A stretch of 64,000 nt of DNA, taken from Arenibacter amylolyticus. Its GTDB lineage: Bacteria; Bacteroidota; Bacteroidia; Flavobacteriales; Flavobacteriaceae. Both the position numbers and the translations under genes were made by a program. The notes under the pieces are model-generated. The model made no database searches. It saw nothing but the letters and a program-made list of their open reading frames with translations, and was not told the DNA's origin. Below are positions 36,867-45,788 of the stretch, piece after piece (the first letter of the stretch is position 1; every line of letters starts with the position of its first letter). The DNA lies in the NCBI RefSeq assembly GCF_002150785.1, contig NZ_MTAZ01000014.1:117660-181659 (forward strand). The letters run 5' to 3'.

Positions 36867-37928
36867 ATGACTAAGCACGCAACAAGATTAAATGCTTTGG
36901 TTAAGCTGGGCAGTTTTTTTAAAGATTACTGCGAATATGCTAAAAATAAGCCCCAAAATAATCAGAATTCCAATCCACGGTTTACGGCATTTGATGAAGC
37001 CATCACCTTAGCCGGACATAAGAATGGTTGGTTTACACCAGAAAATATACTTTTTAGCATAGAAACCTGGGGGGATCTTTTAGATAAAGAAAAACTGACC
37101 AATTGGCTATCCAATTACCATTTAGACAATAAAACCTCTAAGTCTGTGGCGGTGATTATGGCTGGAAATATTCCTCTAGTAGGTTTTCACGATTTTTTGA
37201 GTACCCTTATTACAGGCCACAGGATTATTATTAAGCTTTCTTCCAATGATAAGGTATTACTACCCTTTATTAGCAGTTACTTATGCGAAGTGGAACCAAG
37301 CTTAAAAGAAGCCATTGTTTTCTCGGATGGTAAGTTAGAAGGATTTGACGCAGTTATTGCTACCGGAAGTGATAATACTTCCCGATATTTTGAGCACTAC
37401 TTTAAAAAGAAACCCAATATTATTAGAAGAAACAGGAACTCCGTAGCCGTTCTAACCGGGAAAGAAACTGAGTCACAGCTACAAGCCTTGGGCGAAGATG
37501 TTTTTAGATATTACGGCCTAGGATGTAGAAGTGTTTCCAAACTCTTTGTCCCAAAAGGCTATGATTTTGATGCTTTTTTTAAGGCTATTTACCCTTACCA
37601 CAACATCGTGGATCAAATAAAATATGCCAATAATTACGATTACAATAAAGCGGTGTACTTAATGAGCCTGTTCCCTATTTTAGAAAACGGATTCCTTATG
37701 CTTAAGGAGGATACTAGCTATGCCTCCCCTATCGCAACCTTATTTTATGAGACCTATGACTCCTTAGAAGAATTAAGAGAACTGTTGGAGAAAGACAAGG
37801 ACAAGTTGCAATGCATTGTTTCAGATGGATTTTCCACTGATGAAGTTCCGTTTGGACAAACACAAAAGCCTGCCTTAAATGCATATGCAGACAATATGGA
37901 TACGGTGGATTTCCTGTTGAAACTTTAA
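36867..37928 (+). CDS. LuxC-like acyl-CoA reductase
   Basis: A 353-aa protein of the acyl-CoA reductase (LuxC, PF05893) family. It has an aldehyde-dehydrogenase-like fold with SVAVIMAGNIPLVGFHDF (nucleotide region), RRNRNSVAVLTG and the probable catalytic Cys220 in DVFRYYGLGCRSVSKLFVP. It would reduce an acyl-CoA or acyl-thioester to the aldehyde with NADPH. In flavobacteria this gene commonly neighbours the ferredoxin and serCA genes, as here, but why is not known. No luxAB genes are present, so bioluminescence is not implied. Confidence 0.82.
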   Translation: MTKHATRLNALVKLGSFFKDYCEYAKNKPQNNQNSNPRFTAFDEAITLAGHKNGWFTPENILFSIETWGDLLDKEKLTNWLSNYHLDNKTSKSVAVIMAGNIPLVGFHDFLSTLITGHRIIIKLSSNDKVLLPFISSYLCEVEPSLKEAIVFSDGKLEGFDAVIATGSDNTSRYFEHYFKKKPNIIRRNRNSVAVLTGKETESQLQALGEDVFRYYGLGCRSVSKLFVPKGYDFDAFFKAIYPYHNIVDQIKYANNYDYNKAVYLMSLFPILENGFLMLKEDTSYASPIATLFYETYDSLEELRELLEKDKDKLQCIVSDGFSTDEVPFGQTQKPALNAYADNMDTVDFLLKL

Positions 37929-38029
37929 CGGAAGTTTTTCATGAAGCAAGGACATCCGTTTCAAATTATTTATGATATTTAGACGCCTTTTTTACACAGG
38001 CACAATTAAAACTGGAAAAAGTAAAACAA

Positions 38030-39094
38030 ATGAAAAAACATAATTTTAGCGCTGGACCATGCATCCTCCCTCAGGAAGTAATGAAGAAAGCATCAGAAGC
38101 TGTACTGGAGTTTAACGACCTAGGACTGTCTTTAATAGAGATCTCACACAGGAGCAAGGATTTTGTAGAGGTGATGGAAAATGCTCGTTCCTTAGCCTTG
38201 GAGCTTTTGGGCTTGCAAGGAAAAGGATATCAGGCTTTATTTCTACAAGGCGGTGCCAGTATGCAGTTTTTAATGGTGGCCTATAACCTCTTAGAGAAAA
38301 AAGCAGGTTACCTCAATACAGGTACTTGGGCAGATAAGGCTATTAAGGAGGCTAGAATATTTGGAGAAGTCGTAGAAGTGGCTTCTTCCAAGAGTGATAA
38401 CTTTAACCATATTCCCAAGGGGTATAAGGTCCCTACAGACTTGGATTACCTTCACATCACCTCCAACAACACCATATATGGGACCCAATTCAAGGAATTT
38501 CCCACGGCTTCAGCACCTTTGATCTGTGATATGAGTTCGGATATTTTTTCTAGACAACTCGATTTTTCCCAGTTCGACCTTATTTATGCGGGAGCACAAA
38601 AGAATATGGGACCAGCGGGAACAACCTTGGTAATTGTTAAGGAAGAAATCCTTGGTAAGGTTTCCAGGGAAATTCCGTCTATGTTGAACTATAAAGTCCA
38701 TATAGATAAAGAAAGTATGTTTAACACACCAGCAGTTTTTCCGGTTTATGTATCCATGCTTACTTTGGAATGGTTAAAGGAACTGGGAGGCATTGCTGCC
38801 ATAGAAGAAATTAACGAGAAAAAAGCCCGACTCCTTTATTCGGAAATAGATTTAAACCCAGTGTTTAAAGGATATGCAAAGAAAGAAGATCGCTCTTTAA
38901 TGAATGCTACCTTTACTTTAACGGATGAGAAGCTGAAAGAAGATTTTGATCGTTTGTGCAAAGAAGCTGGCATTAGCGGAATAAACGGTCACCGATCTAT
39001 TGGTGGGTATAGAGCCTCCATGTACAATGCCCTATCCTTGGACAGTGTGGGCACCCTTGTTGACGTTATGAGCGAATTGGAGAGAAAAGGCTAA
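38030..39094 (+). CDS. serC: SerC, phosphoserine aminotransferase
   Basis: A 354-aa PLP enzyme converting 3-phosphohydroxypyruvate to phosphoserine (also used in pyridoxal synthesis). Opening KHNFSAGPCILPQEVM, LQGGASMQFLMVAYN, PLICDMSSDIFSR, and the PLP lysine in YAGAQKNMGPAGTTLVIV are all diagnostic. It is 101 bp after the acyl-CoA reductase gene and 100 bp before serA. Confidence 0.96.
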   Translation: MKKHNFSAGPCILPQEVMKKASEAVLEFNDLGLSLIEISHRSKDFVEVMENARSLALELLGLQGKGYQALFLQGGASMQFLMVAYNLLEKKAGYLNTGTWADKAIKEARIFGEVVEVASSKSDNFNHIPKGYKVPTDLDYLHITSNNTIYGTQFKEFPTASAPLICDMSSDIFSRQLDFSQFDLIYAGAQKNMGPAGTTLVIVKEEILGKVSREIPSMLNYKVHIDKESMFNTPAVFPVYVSMLTLEWLKELGGIAAIEEINEKKARLLYSEIDLNPVFKGYAKKEDRSLMNATFTLTDEKLKEDFDRLCKEAGISGINGHRSIGGYRASMYNALSLDSVGTLVDVMSELERKG

Positions 39095-39194
39095 AACTCT
39101 CCCTTTACCTCCTAAAAAGCTTAACAATCAAAAAAAGAGATAACCCCCAAAATACCCTCTCGCATGTTGGAGAGCGGGGATAAGAAATAGAAAT

Positions 39195-40145
39195 ATGAAA
39201 ATACTGGCAAACGACGGAATATCAGAAAATGGAAAAAGCGAATTGGAAAACGCAGGATTCCAAGTAATGTCCATTCGCGTGGCGCAAGAGCAGCTTATTC
39301 CCTACATCAATGAAAATGAGATTACGGTATTGGTGGTAAGAAGCGCCACCCAAGTAACCAAGGAAGTAATAGATAACTGTCCTAGCCTTAAGATTATAGG
39401 ACGTGCAGGAGTAGGCATGGATAATATTGAGGTAGAGTATGCGAAATCTAAAGGCATACATGTAATTAACACCCCAGCTGCATCTTCTTCCTCTGTGGCA
39501 GAACTGGTTTTTGCCCATCTATTTAGTGGAGTTCGTTTTTTACATGACGCAAATAGAAATATGCCCTTGGAAGGCGATAGCAATTTCAGCAAATTAAAGA
39601 AGGCCTATGCCAAGGGAGTGGAACTCCGCAATAAGACCCTAGGAATTATCGGTTTTGGAAGGGTGGGCCAAGAAACGGCCAAAATAGCCCTAGGATTAGG
39701 GATGAAAGTTTTATTTGTAGATCCAAAATTAGACAAGGCAACGGTTAACATTCCTTTTTTTGATGGAAGGTCCATAGAATTTGAACTAGCGGGAACAACT
39801 TTTGAAGACCTCCTTAAAAATTCTCACTTCATAAGCCTACATGTACCCGCCCAGAAGTCGTACCTCATTGGCAAAAAAGAATTTGAAATGATGAAAAATG
39901 GCGTGGGAATCGTAAATGCTGCCCGTGGAGGGGTGTTAGACGAGGTAGCCTTAGTAGACGCATTGGAAAGCGGTAAGGTAGCCTTTGCCGGATTGGATGT
40001 TTTTGAATCCGAGCCCATGCCCGAAGTAAGAATCCTAATGCATCCAGACATATCGCTTACACCACACATAGGCGCAGCTACTTCGGAAGCACAAGAGCGG
40101 ATTGGACGTGAATTGGCATCACAGATTATTTCTCTGCACAATTAA
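39195..40145 (+). CDS. serA: SerA, D-3-phosphoglycerate dehydrogenase (short form)
   Basis: A 316-aa D-2-hydroxyacid dehydrogenase. The NAD-binding fingerprint is LGIIGFGRVGQETA, preceded by LKIIGRAGVGMDNI. The catalytic Arg/Glu/His blocks are VNAARGGVLDE, DVFESEP and LTPHIGAATSEAQ. It lacks the C-terminal ACT or ASB regulatory domains, so serine feedback on this form is not expected. Its position after serC supports PGDH function over other hydroxyacid dehydrogenases. A hairpin follows at 40163-40206. Confidence 0.9.
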   Translation: MKILANDGISENGKSELENAGFQVMSIRVAQEQLIPYINENEITVLVVRSATQVTKEVIDNCPSLKIIGRAGVGMDNIEVEYAKSKGIHVINTPAASSSSVAELVFAHLFSGVRFLHDANRNMPLEGDSNFSKLKKAYAKGVELRNKTLGIIGFGRVGQETAKIALGLGMKVLFVDPKLDKATVNIPFFDGRSIEFELAGTTFEDLLKNSHFISLHVPAQKSYLIGKKEFEMMKNGVGIVNAARGGVLDEVALVDALESGKVAFAGLDVFESEPMPEVRILMHPDISLTPHIGAATSEAQERIGRELASQIISLHN

Positions 40146-40162
40146 TAGGGGGATCCCTAAAT

Positions 40163-40206
40163 AGGTTCCAGGCTAAACTACGATCCATGGAATTTAGCCT
40201 GGACCT
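40163..40206 (+). terminator. Putative terminator after serA
   Basis: TCCAGGCTAAA pairs with TTTAGCCTGGA (11 bp), extended by AGG/CCT across a bulge, with a 15-nt loop, then ACCTTTCT. The stem is strong but the U-run is weak. Confidence 0.55.
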
Positions 40207-40295
40207 ACCTTTCTATTAGGTGACGATAGCACCATTTAAAACTGATTTTTTTGTACCTTGTGCTAAGCAGTTATCACAAAATAAAATAATACAAA

Positions 40296-40931
40296 ATGTC
40301 AGGAATATTAAATTTACTAAGTAGCCCCATGGGAAAGCAATTGGTTAATGGTGTAGCTAACCACACAGGGCAACCAGAAAACAAAACAGCCGAAGTTTTA
40401 AGTATGGCAATGCCACTCCTCTTAGGTGGAATGAAAAAGAATGCGTCCTCTCCTCAAGGTGCAGCCAGCCTATTAAGTGCATTATCCGATAATAAACACG
40501 ATGGGAGCATGCTAAACAATTTAGGAGGGTTATTTAGTGGAGGCGTAGATTCATCCGTTATTAAGGATGGAGAAGGCATTTTAAATCACATCTTTGGTGG
40601 AAAAAAGACAGTTGTAGAAAACACCCTAAGTCAAAAATCAGGCTTAAATACAGAAGCTGTAGCGCAAATATTAAAAATTGCAGCTCCCCTTGTCATGGCA
40701 TACCTTGGACAGCAAAAAAAACAAGGCGATGTTAAGGATGCTGGAGGGCTAAACACCCTCTTGGGAAGCATGTTAGGCGGACAGCCAGATCAGAACAAAA
40801 GCCTTATTACCACCCTCTTGGATGCCGATGGAGATGGCAGTGTGCTAGACGATGTTGCTGGCATGGTCTTGGGTGGCGATAAAAAGAAGGGCGGAATTGG
40901 CGGAATGCTAGGCGGACTCTTTGGCAAATAA
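40296..40931 (+). CDS. DUF937-family protein
   Basis: A 211-aa protein of low complexity, rich in Gly, Leu and Lys, without a signal peptide. It resembles DUF937 proteins: SGILNLLSSPMGKQLVNGVANHTG, then MAMPLLLGGMKKNASSPQGAASLLSAL, repeated again near 120-150 and a Gly-rich tail. A calcium-loop-like segment DADGDGSVLDD (about 176-186) recalls dockerin or EF-hand loops. Function unknown; an extended amphipathic-helix scaffold is possible. Confidence 0.72.
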   Translation: MSGILNLLSSPMGKQLVNGVANHTGQPENKTAEVLSMAMPLLLGGMKKNASSPQGAASLLSALSDNKHDGSMLNNLGGLFSGGVDSSVIKDGEGILNHIFGGKKTVVENTLSQKSGLNTEAVAQILKIAAPLVMAYLGQQKKQGDVKDAGGLNTLLGSMLGGQPDQNKSLITTLLDADGDGSVLDDVAGMVLGGDKKKGGIGGMLGGLFGK

Positions 40932-40995
40932 CCACTTTAACATAATTTAAATATAGCTATTTGTAATATAAACTAGCTTTTTGTATCTTAAAGGT

Positions 40996-41454
40996 ATGGG
41001 AAGAATACTAGCTTATATCATGTTACTATCTTTGTTGCTCTCATCTTTTCTTATTGGATGTGGAGGGACCAAACAAATAGTGGCAGCCTCTGAGGAAGAG
41101 AAAATGGCCTTCTCGCAGACGGAAGCAGATACCGTTGCAATTGCCAGTGATGAGACCGAGTATGAGATTCTAATTATAGAACCGGGGTTCGATTTCTGGT
41201 TACAAAGCGTCGCCAAACCCGAAGGTTATTACTCTCAATCATTCCTAGAAAATAGAAATCAAATTTATGTAACCGAATGGAACATACGCGTTACTCAACC
41301 TTTCACCTATAATCCCAATCTATACGAAGCACAGATAGATTATAATCCCAGTATTGACTACGGCTATGAGGTAAATTATAAGCTGTATAATTACTTTATA
41401 TATTTTCAGCGTAAATACAATCAGCGTCTAGGCCCCTTTGTTCCCCGCATTTAA
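40996..41454 (+). CDS. Small lipoprotein (DUF6146-like)
   Basis: A 152-aa lipoprotein. The signal peptide MGRILAYIMLLSLLLSSFLIGC ends at a lipobox cysteine followed by GG. The mature part has ETEYEILIIEPGFDFWLQSVAKPEGYYSQ and a Tyr/Asn-rich end with YKLYNYFIYFQRKYNQRLGP. It matches a family I recall as DUF6146 in flavobacteria. The ATG at 40996 is chosen over a TTG five codons upstream because it gives a proper signal peptide. Function unknown. Confidence 0.68.
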   Translation: MGRILAYIMLLSLLLSSFLIGCGGTKQIVAASEEEKMAFSQTEADTVAIASDETEYEILIIEPGFDFWLQSVAKPEGYYSQSFLENRNQIYVTEWNIRVTQPFTYNPNLYEAQIDYNPSIDYGYEVNYKLYNYFIYFQRKYNQRLGPFVPRI

Positions 41455-41486
41455 AAACTTATATTTGCCATCGATTAACGAAATGT

Positions 41487-41807
41487 ATGAAGAAGTTAAA
41501 AGAACGATGGGGAGTAACCTCTAATTTTCAATTGGCAATAATCTTTGTGGTTTTCTCAATTACTGGCTCCTCTGCGGTTTTTATAGCAAAGCCCTTTTTG
41601 AATTTTGTAGGTTTACAGCGCGATAGCTTTTCCCCCGAATTTCTATGGGGAGGTCTCATCTATCTTTTCTTTAGGATTATTTTAATCTTCCCTTTTTACC
41701 AAATCCTTCTGGTTATATACGGGTGGCTCTTTGGGCAATTTAAATTTTTCTGGGAATTTGAGAAAAAGATGCTCAGTAGAATGGGCCTTGGGTTCATTTT
41801 TAAATAA
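41487..41807 (+). CDS. Small two-TM membrane protein (DUF6787-like)
   Basis: A 106-aa protein: MKKLKERWGVTSNFQLAIIFVVFSITGSSAVFIAKPFL, then a second hydrophobic segment (about 50-82, LIYLFFRIILIFPFYQILLVIYGWLFGQF) and FFWEFEKKMLSRMG at the end. The WGV-S-N-FQL opening matches flavobacterial DUF6787 proteins as I remember them. Position after the DUF6146-like lipoprotein and before the small His/Cys protein looks like a conserved neighbourhood. Function unknown. Confidence 0.65.
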   Translation: MKKLKERWGVTSNFQLAIIFVVFSITGSSAVFIAKPFLNFVGLQRDSFSPEFLWGGLIYLFFRIILIFPFYQILLVIYGWLFGQFKFFWEFEKKMLSRMGLGFIFK

Positions 41808-41861
41808 ATTATACTTTCTTTAACACCCCTTGTGTAAGTATAAGGATAGATTTGAGCTGTG

Positions 41862-42188
41862 ATGAACCTCCGAGAACATATCTTATCTTTTTTCTCCATC
41901 CTAATGGTGGCGCTATTTGCCTTGCCCGGAACTCTAAAGGCAAAACACGCATTATTGGAGCACCACAATTTTGTGTGTAAGGAAAAAGGTAAGTTACACT
42001 ACCATGAAATAGAAGTTGAATGTGAGTTCTATAAATACAACATTTCACATTTTATTACTCCAGAGTATGTTGAGCTGAATGATAATAGCTGGACATTTAA
42101 AACCGAGAATGTCACCGACTATTACCAGTTTTTAAGTAAATATCAAAAACTACACTTTTCTGAAAGAGGACCACCGGCTTTGGCTTAG
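41862..42188 (+). CDS. Small exported His/Cys-containing protein upstream of a TonB receptor
   Basis: A 108-aa protein with an N-terminal hydrophobic segment (about 7-25), probably a signal peptide ending near LKAKHA. It has a His/Cys-bearing stretch EHHNFVCKEKGKLHYHEIEVECEFYKYNIS. This pattern, H-H-x-C then H-x-H-E then C-x-F, recalls short Bacteroidota proteins encoded before TonB receptors. The His and Cys residues could bind a metal, and the receptor that follows (42584) has a His-rich loop. A role in metal uptake is inference. ATG at 41862; a GTG lies directly upstream. Confidence 0.6.
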   Translation: MNLREHILSFFSILMVALFALPGTLKAKHALLEHHNFVCKEKGKLHYHEIEVECEFYKYNISHFITPEYVELNDNSWTFKTENVTDYYQFLSKYQKLHFSERGPPALA

Positions 42189-42583
42189 TCCACCTCCACA
42201 TTTCCATACTCATAGCAATTCCTTAATGCCAGAGGCAACATTTATTTAGGCGGGAGAATACCTTTTAATAAGCTTCCTTCCTAATTCACTAAGCTTCCAT
42301 TAAGGGTAAGGTTCTATAAGCCAACTGTTATGTACTTGGTTGTGGCAATCAACTCTCCTAGGGACCAATTATTTTATAGTAAGTAGTACCTAAGCCTATT
42401 TGTGATTGCTATGGTTTGGTGGAATACCAATACAACTTAAATCCAAAAATTAAATAATTATAAAAACTTCACCCCAATACGGGTGATACCCTTATTGTCA
42501 ATTAGTGTATTAAGCATATCGTATTCAACGGACATACAATACGCTTGGCAACGATTTAAATACCAAAAAACAACATTCTAAAC
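42189..42583 (+). other. 395-bp leader region of the His-rich TonB receptor gene
   Basis: No ORF or RNA gene is recognised. One inverted repeat, TCACCC-N6-GGGTGA at 42469-42486, lies 98 nt before the receptor ATG and could be an operator. I found no TAnnTTTG box. The length suggests the receptor gene has its own regulated transcript start. Confidence 0.4.
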
Positions 42584-44866
42584 ATGAGAAAAACATTATT
42601 ATCCATCCTCTGCGCCATGGCAGTCTTTAGCATGCATTCCCAGAATTCTTTGGGAGGACAGATAATCGAAAAAGCTACCAATGAACCCTTGGAGCAAGTA
42701 TCTGTTTATTTCCCCGATTTGGAAAAAGGAGGGATTACCACTGTAAATGGCGAGTATAAGTTGAATAATTTGCCACTTGGCACCTATAAATTGGTGGCTT
42801 CCTACATTGGCTTTCAAACATTCTCCCAAAACATCACTATTAAACCTGGGGAAAACACCTTAGATATAGCCCTCGCCCCCAGTGCCATTGAAATGGATGA
42901 AGTTATTGTCTCTACCCCATTTCACAAACTTCAACGCGACAATGTGATGAAGGTAGAATATGCTAAAGTAGCAGCATTAAAATCTACAGGAGCCCCTACT
43001 TTGGTAGAAGGTATTGGAAAAATTCCCGGGGTAGATGTAGTCTCTACCGGCGTAGGTATTGGAAAACCTGTCATTAGAGGACTCACCTCCAATAGGGTTT
43101 TGGTATACACCCAAGGAATACGTCTAGAAAATCAGCAATTTGGGGCAGAACACGGCTTGGGCGTAAATGAAGCGGGCATAGAAAGTGTTGAAGTCATAAA
43201 AGGTCCCGCTTCCCTACTCTATGGTTCCGATGCCATGGGAGGAGTACTATATTTAAATCCTGAAAGATTTGCTCCTGCTCAAAGTACGGAAGGTGAGGCA
43301 AACTTTAACTACAACACCAATACGAGGGGATTTACCACCGGCGCGGGCATTAAGTCTTCTGGTGAAAAATTGAGATTCCTTGCAAGGGTCGCTGCCAATA
43401 GTCACATAGATTATACCGGGGGTGATGGAGTTAGAGTAACCAATACCCGATTTAACGAGAAGGATTTAAAAATGGGACTGGGTTTTCAGAACACTATTTT
43501 TAGAACGGAAGTTAGGTATAACTATAACGAATCAGATCTAGGGATCCCGGAAGCCATTGGCCTACAAACCACCTCAAGAACGCCAGAAATGCCGCATCAG
43601 GAAATAAACAGCCATATTCTTAGCTCCAAGACCAAAATATTCTTTGAGAACTCTAGTTTGGATGTTACGTTGGGATATGTTGGAAATGGTAGGAAAGAGT
43701 TTGAAGAACACCACCATCATGAAGGTGAGGAACATGGTCACGAGGAAGAAGAACATGGCCATGAGGAGGAAGAGCATACGGAAGCAGCCCTTAATATGGA
43801 CCTTAAAACTTTTAGCTATAACGTACAATACCAACTTCCTAGATGGAAAAAATTTGAAACTATTCTAGGGGTACAAGGAATTTATCAGACCAATACCAAT
43901 TACGGAGAAGAAGTCTTGATTCCGGATGCAACCACCCAAGATTTTGGTATTTTGGGAACCTCCCACTATCATGTTAATAGAAACAACGATTTCCAATTCG
44001 GAATTCGGTTTGACCGCAGAAGGATAGAAAGCAGCCCTTACGGACAAATGGGGGAAGAAGGACATATTGCAGCTATCAATCGTAGCTTTAACAGCTTTAA
44101 TGGTGCGTTTGGGTATAAAAACAATATTTCCGAGTCGCTCACCGGTCGTTTTAATATCGCGACAGGTTTTAGGGCCCCCAATTTAGCTGAACTTACCTCC
44201 TACGGTGGCCATGCTGGGGCCAACAGGTTCGAAATTGGGAATGCTGATTTAAAAAATGAGCAGAATATTCAATTAGACCTAGCCTTGGAGTTTAAAAATG
44301 AGCATGTGGAATTATTTGTAAACGGTTTTCACAATAGTGTTAAGGATTACATCTTTATCGCTCCAGACGGAACTTTTCTTAATGGACGCTCTGTCTACAG
44401 GTATGTCCAGCAAGATGCTACCTTATACGGAGGTGAGATTGGCTTCCATTTTCACCCACACCCTTATGATTGGTTACATGTAGAAAGTAGCTACCAGACG
44501 GTGTTGGGAGAATTAAAGGGAGGAACTAAACTACCGTTAATTCCGGCTAATACGCTAACCAATACCTTTAGGGTAGAGTTCTCCAATGAAGACTCTTGGC
44601 TAAAAAAATCCAACGCTTTTATCACTTTGAACAACACCTTTAAGCAAAGTAGAGTTGCCGAAAACGAAACCGTATCACCGGCATATGCGCTGTTAGACGC
44701 TGGTTTTGGAGGAGAAGTTTCGCTTATGAAACAGGCGGTTCAATTTAACCTTAGCGCCAATAACATATTGGACAAGAAATATATTGCCCATCTGTCTCGC
44801 TTAAAACCAGACGGTATGTACAATATGGGAAGATCTATAACCCTAGGAGCAACTATTCTTTTCTAA
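42584..44866 (+). CDS. TonB-dependent receptor with a His/Glu-rich loop (candidate metal receptor)
   Basis: A 760-aa outer-membrane receptor. Signal peptide about 1-19 (MHSQNS cleavage zone), CarboxypepD_reg-like domain (about 22-100), plug (about 115-215: GIGKPVIRGLTSNRVLVYTQG, EVIKGPASLLYGSDAMGGV) and barrel to the C-terminal ITLGATILF. Near residues 370-395 an extracellular-loop-like stretch is packed with His and Glu (HHHHEGEEHGHEEEEHG and on). Similar His-rich loops occur in ZnuD-type zinc receptors, so Zn or another transition metal is a reasonable but unproven substrate. No vitamin B12 or siderophore genes are nearby. Confidence 0.85.
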   Translation: MRKTLLSILCAMAVFSMHSQNSLGGQIIEKATNEPLEQVSVYFPDLEKGGITTVNGEYKLNNLPLGTYKLVASYIGFQTFSQNITIKPGENTLDIALAPSAIEMDEVIVSTPFHKLQRDNVMKVEYAKVAALKSTGAPTLVEGIGKIPGVDVVSTGVGIGKPVIRGLTSNRVLVYTQGIRLENQQFGAEHGLGVNEAGIESVEVIKGPASLLYGSDAMGGVLYLNPERFAPAQSTEGEANFNYNTNTRGFTTGAGIKSSGEKLRFLARVAANSHIDYTGGDGVRVTNTRFNEKDLKMGLGFQNTIFRTEVRYNYNESDLGIPEAIGLQTTSRTPEMPHQEINSHILSSKTKIFFENSSLDVTLGYVGNGRKEFEEHHHHEGEEHGHEEEEHGHEEEEHTEAALNMDLKTFSYNVQYQLPRWKKFETILGVQGIYQTNTNYGEEVLIPDATTQDFGILGTSHYHVNRNNDFQFGIRFDRRRIESSPYGQMGEEGHIAAINRSFNSFNGAFGYKNNISESLTGRFNIATGFRAPNLAELTSYGGHAGANRFEIGNADLKNEQNIQLDLALEFKNEHVELFVNGFHNSVKDYIFIAPDGTFLNGRSVYRYVQQDATLYGGEIGFHFHPHPYDWLHVESSYQTVLGELKGGTKLPLIPANTLTNTFRVEFSNEDSWLKKSNAFITLNNTFKQSRVAENETVSPAYALLDAGFGGEVSLMKQAVQFNLSANNILDKKYIAHLSRLKPDGMYNMGRSITLGATILF

Positions 44867-44888
44867 GATCCGCTCCTAAAACACAATG

Positions 44889-44918
44889 CCTATGGCTTGC
44901 TTTTTCGCAAGCCGTAGG
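44889..44918. terminator. Shared terminator overlapping the hydroxylase stop codon
   Basis: CCTATGGCTTGC and GCAAGCCGTAGG form a 12-bp stem (one G-T) with a 6-nt loop. It spans the last codons and TAG of the minus-strand hydroxylase gene and ends the plus-strand TonB receptor transcript, with TTAATTGTTT following. Confidence 0.6.
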
Positions 44919-45774
44919 TTAATTGTTTAAAAAATGACTTCGGAATTTCTTCATCCCCTTTAAAGCCCAAGGGAAGTTTCCCACTATCTTCAGGAATATA
45001 ATTGGTCTTAAAAATATAATCCCAGACACTTAAACTTATACCATAATTAACCCCATTCTTTTTGCCTTCTGGCAACTCGTAAGCATGATGATATAAGTGC
45101 ATTACGGGGTTATTTAGCAAATACTTTAAAGGCCCATAGGTTATTTTAATATTGGCATGGTTAAGATGCCCAATGGTAATCGCAAAAAAATGGACCAAAT
45201 AGGCTTGCTCTGGTTCAAACCCTCCTAAAATCATTACACCAAAGGTCTTTAAAGGCTTGTATAATACATTTTCCATCCAATGGAAGCGCAGGTGCGCCGC
45301 AAATCCCATTTCCTTCACACTGTGATGTATCTTATGGAACTGCCATAAAAAGGGATGTTTATGGAGTAGCATATGCGTGTACCATTGTACAAGATCTAAT
45401 ACCAGAAAAAACAACACCAATTGCAACCAATTGGGCAAGGAAGACAAATCTAAAATGGTTAAGCTGCTAGTTTTAATGCCCAAATCACTGAATAACACCT
45501 CCAATACCTTATAAAATCCGCTAATTGCAATGGCAAAAAGGAAGAAATTAAAGAACATATAAAATCCGTCTAGCCAAAAATCCTTTCTAAAAATCTTCTG
45601 ATTTTTACGCCACGGAAATGCAATTTCTAACCCCCATACGATGAGGGAAATCACTATAAGGCCCCAGAAATAATTGGTATACCAAGGCACATCAAAAGTA
45701 ATGGACCTCCAGGTCCAATTTACCATCCCGAAAAATGAGGAAGTAAAGGCATTTATATATTTTTCAAAAAACAT
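44890..45774 (-). CDS. Fatty acid hydroxylase / sterol desaturase family protein
   Basis: A 294-aa membrane di-iron protein with several hydrophobic segments and the histidine boxes HMLLHKHPFLWQFHKIHHS and HLYHHAYE. A further His pair in HFFAITIGHLNHANI fits PF04116. It is third in a minus-strand set after a sulfite-oxidase-like enzyme and a cytochrome, 14 bp after the latter. A role in modifying membrane lipids is likely; the link to the redox pair is unclear. It differs from the member at 25932. Confidence 0.83.
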   Translation of the reverse strand: MFFEKYINAFTSSFFGMVNWTWRSITFDVPWYTNYFWGLIVISLIVWGLEIAFPWRKNQKIFRKDFWLDGFYMFFNFFLFAIAISGFYKVLEVLFSDLGIKTSSLTILDLSSLPNWLQLVLFFLVLDLVQWYTHMLLHKHPFLWQFHKIHHSVKEMGFAAHLRFHWMENVLYKPLKTFGVMILGGFEPEQAYLVHFFAITIGHLNHANIKITYGPLKYLLNNPVMHLYHHAYELPEGKKNGVNYGISLSVWDYIFKTNYIPEDSGKLPLGFKGDEEIPKSFFKQLTYGLRKSKP

Positions 45775-45788
45775 AATCCCTTAATTAT

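Noticed and set aside
36867..37928. Possible bioluminescence locus because of the LuxC-like protein
   Set aside because: No luxA, luxB, luxD or luxE is present; the neighbourhood is serine biosynthesis and ferredoxin.
43711..43790. Short tandem repeat (GAGGAACATGG-like units)
   Set aside because: It encodes the His/Glu-rich loop of the TonB receptor; no spacer structure, so not a CRISPR array.
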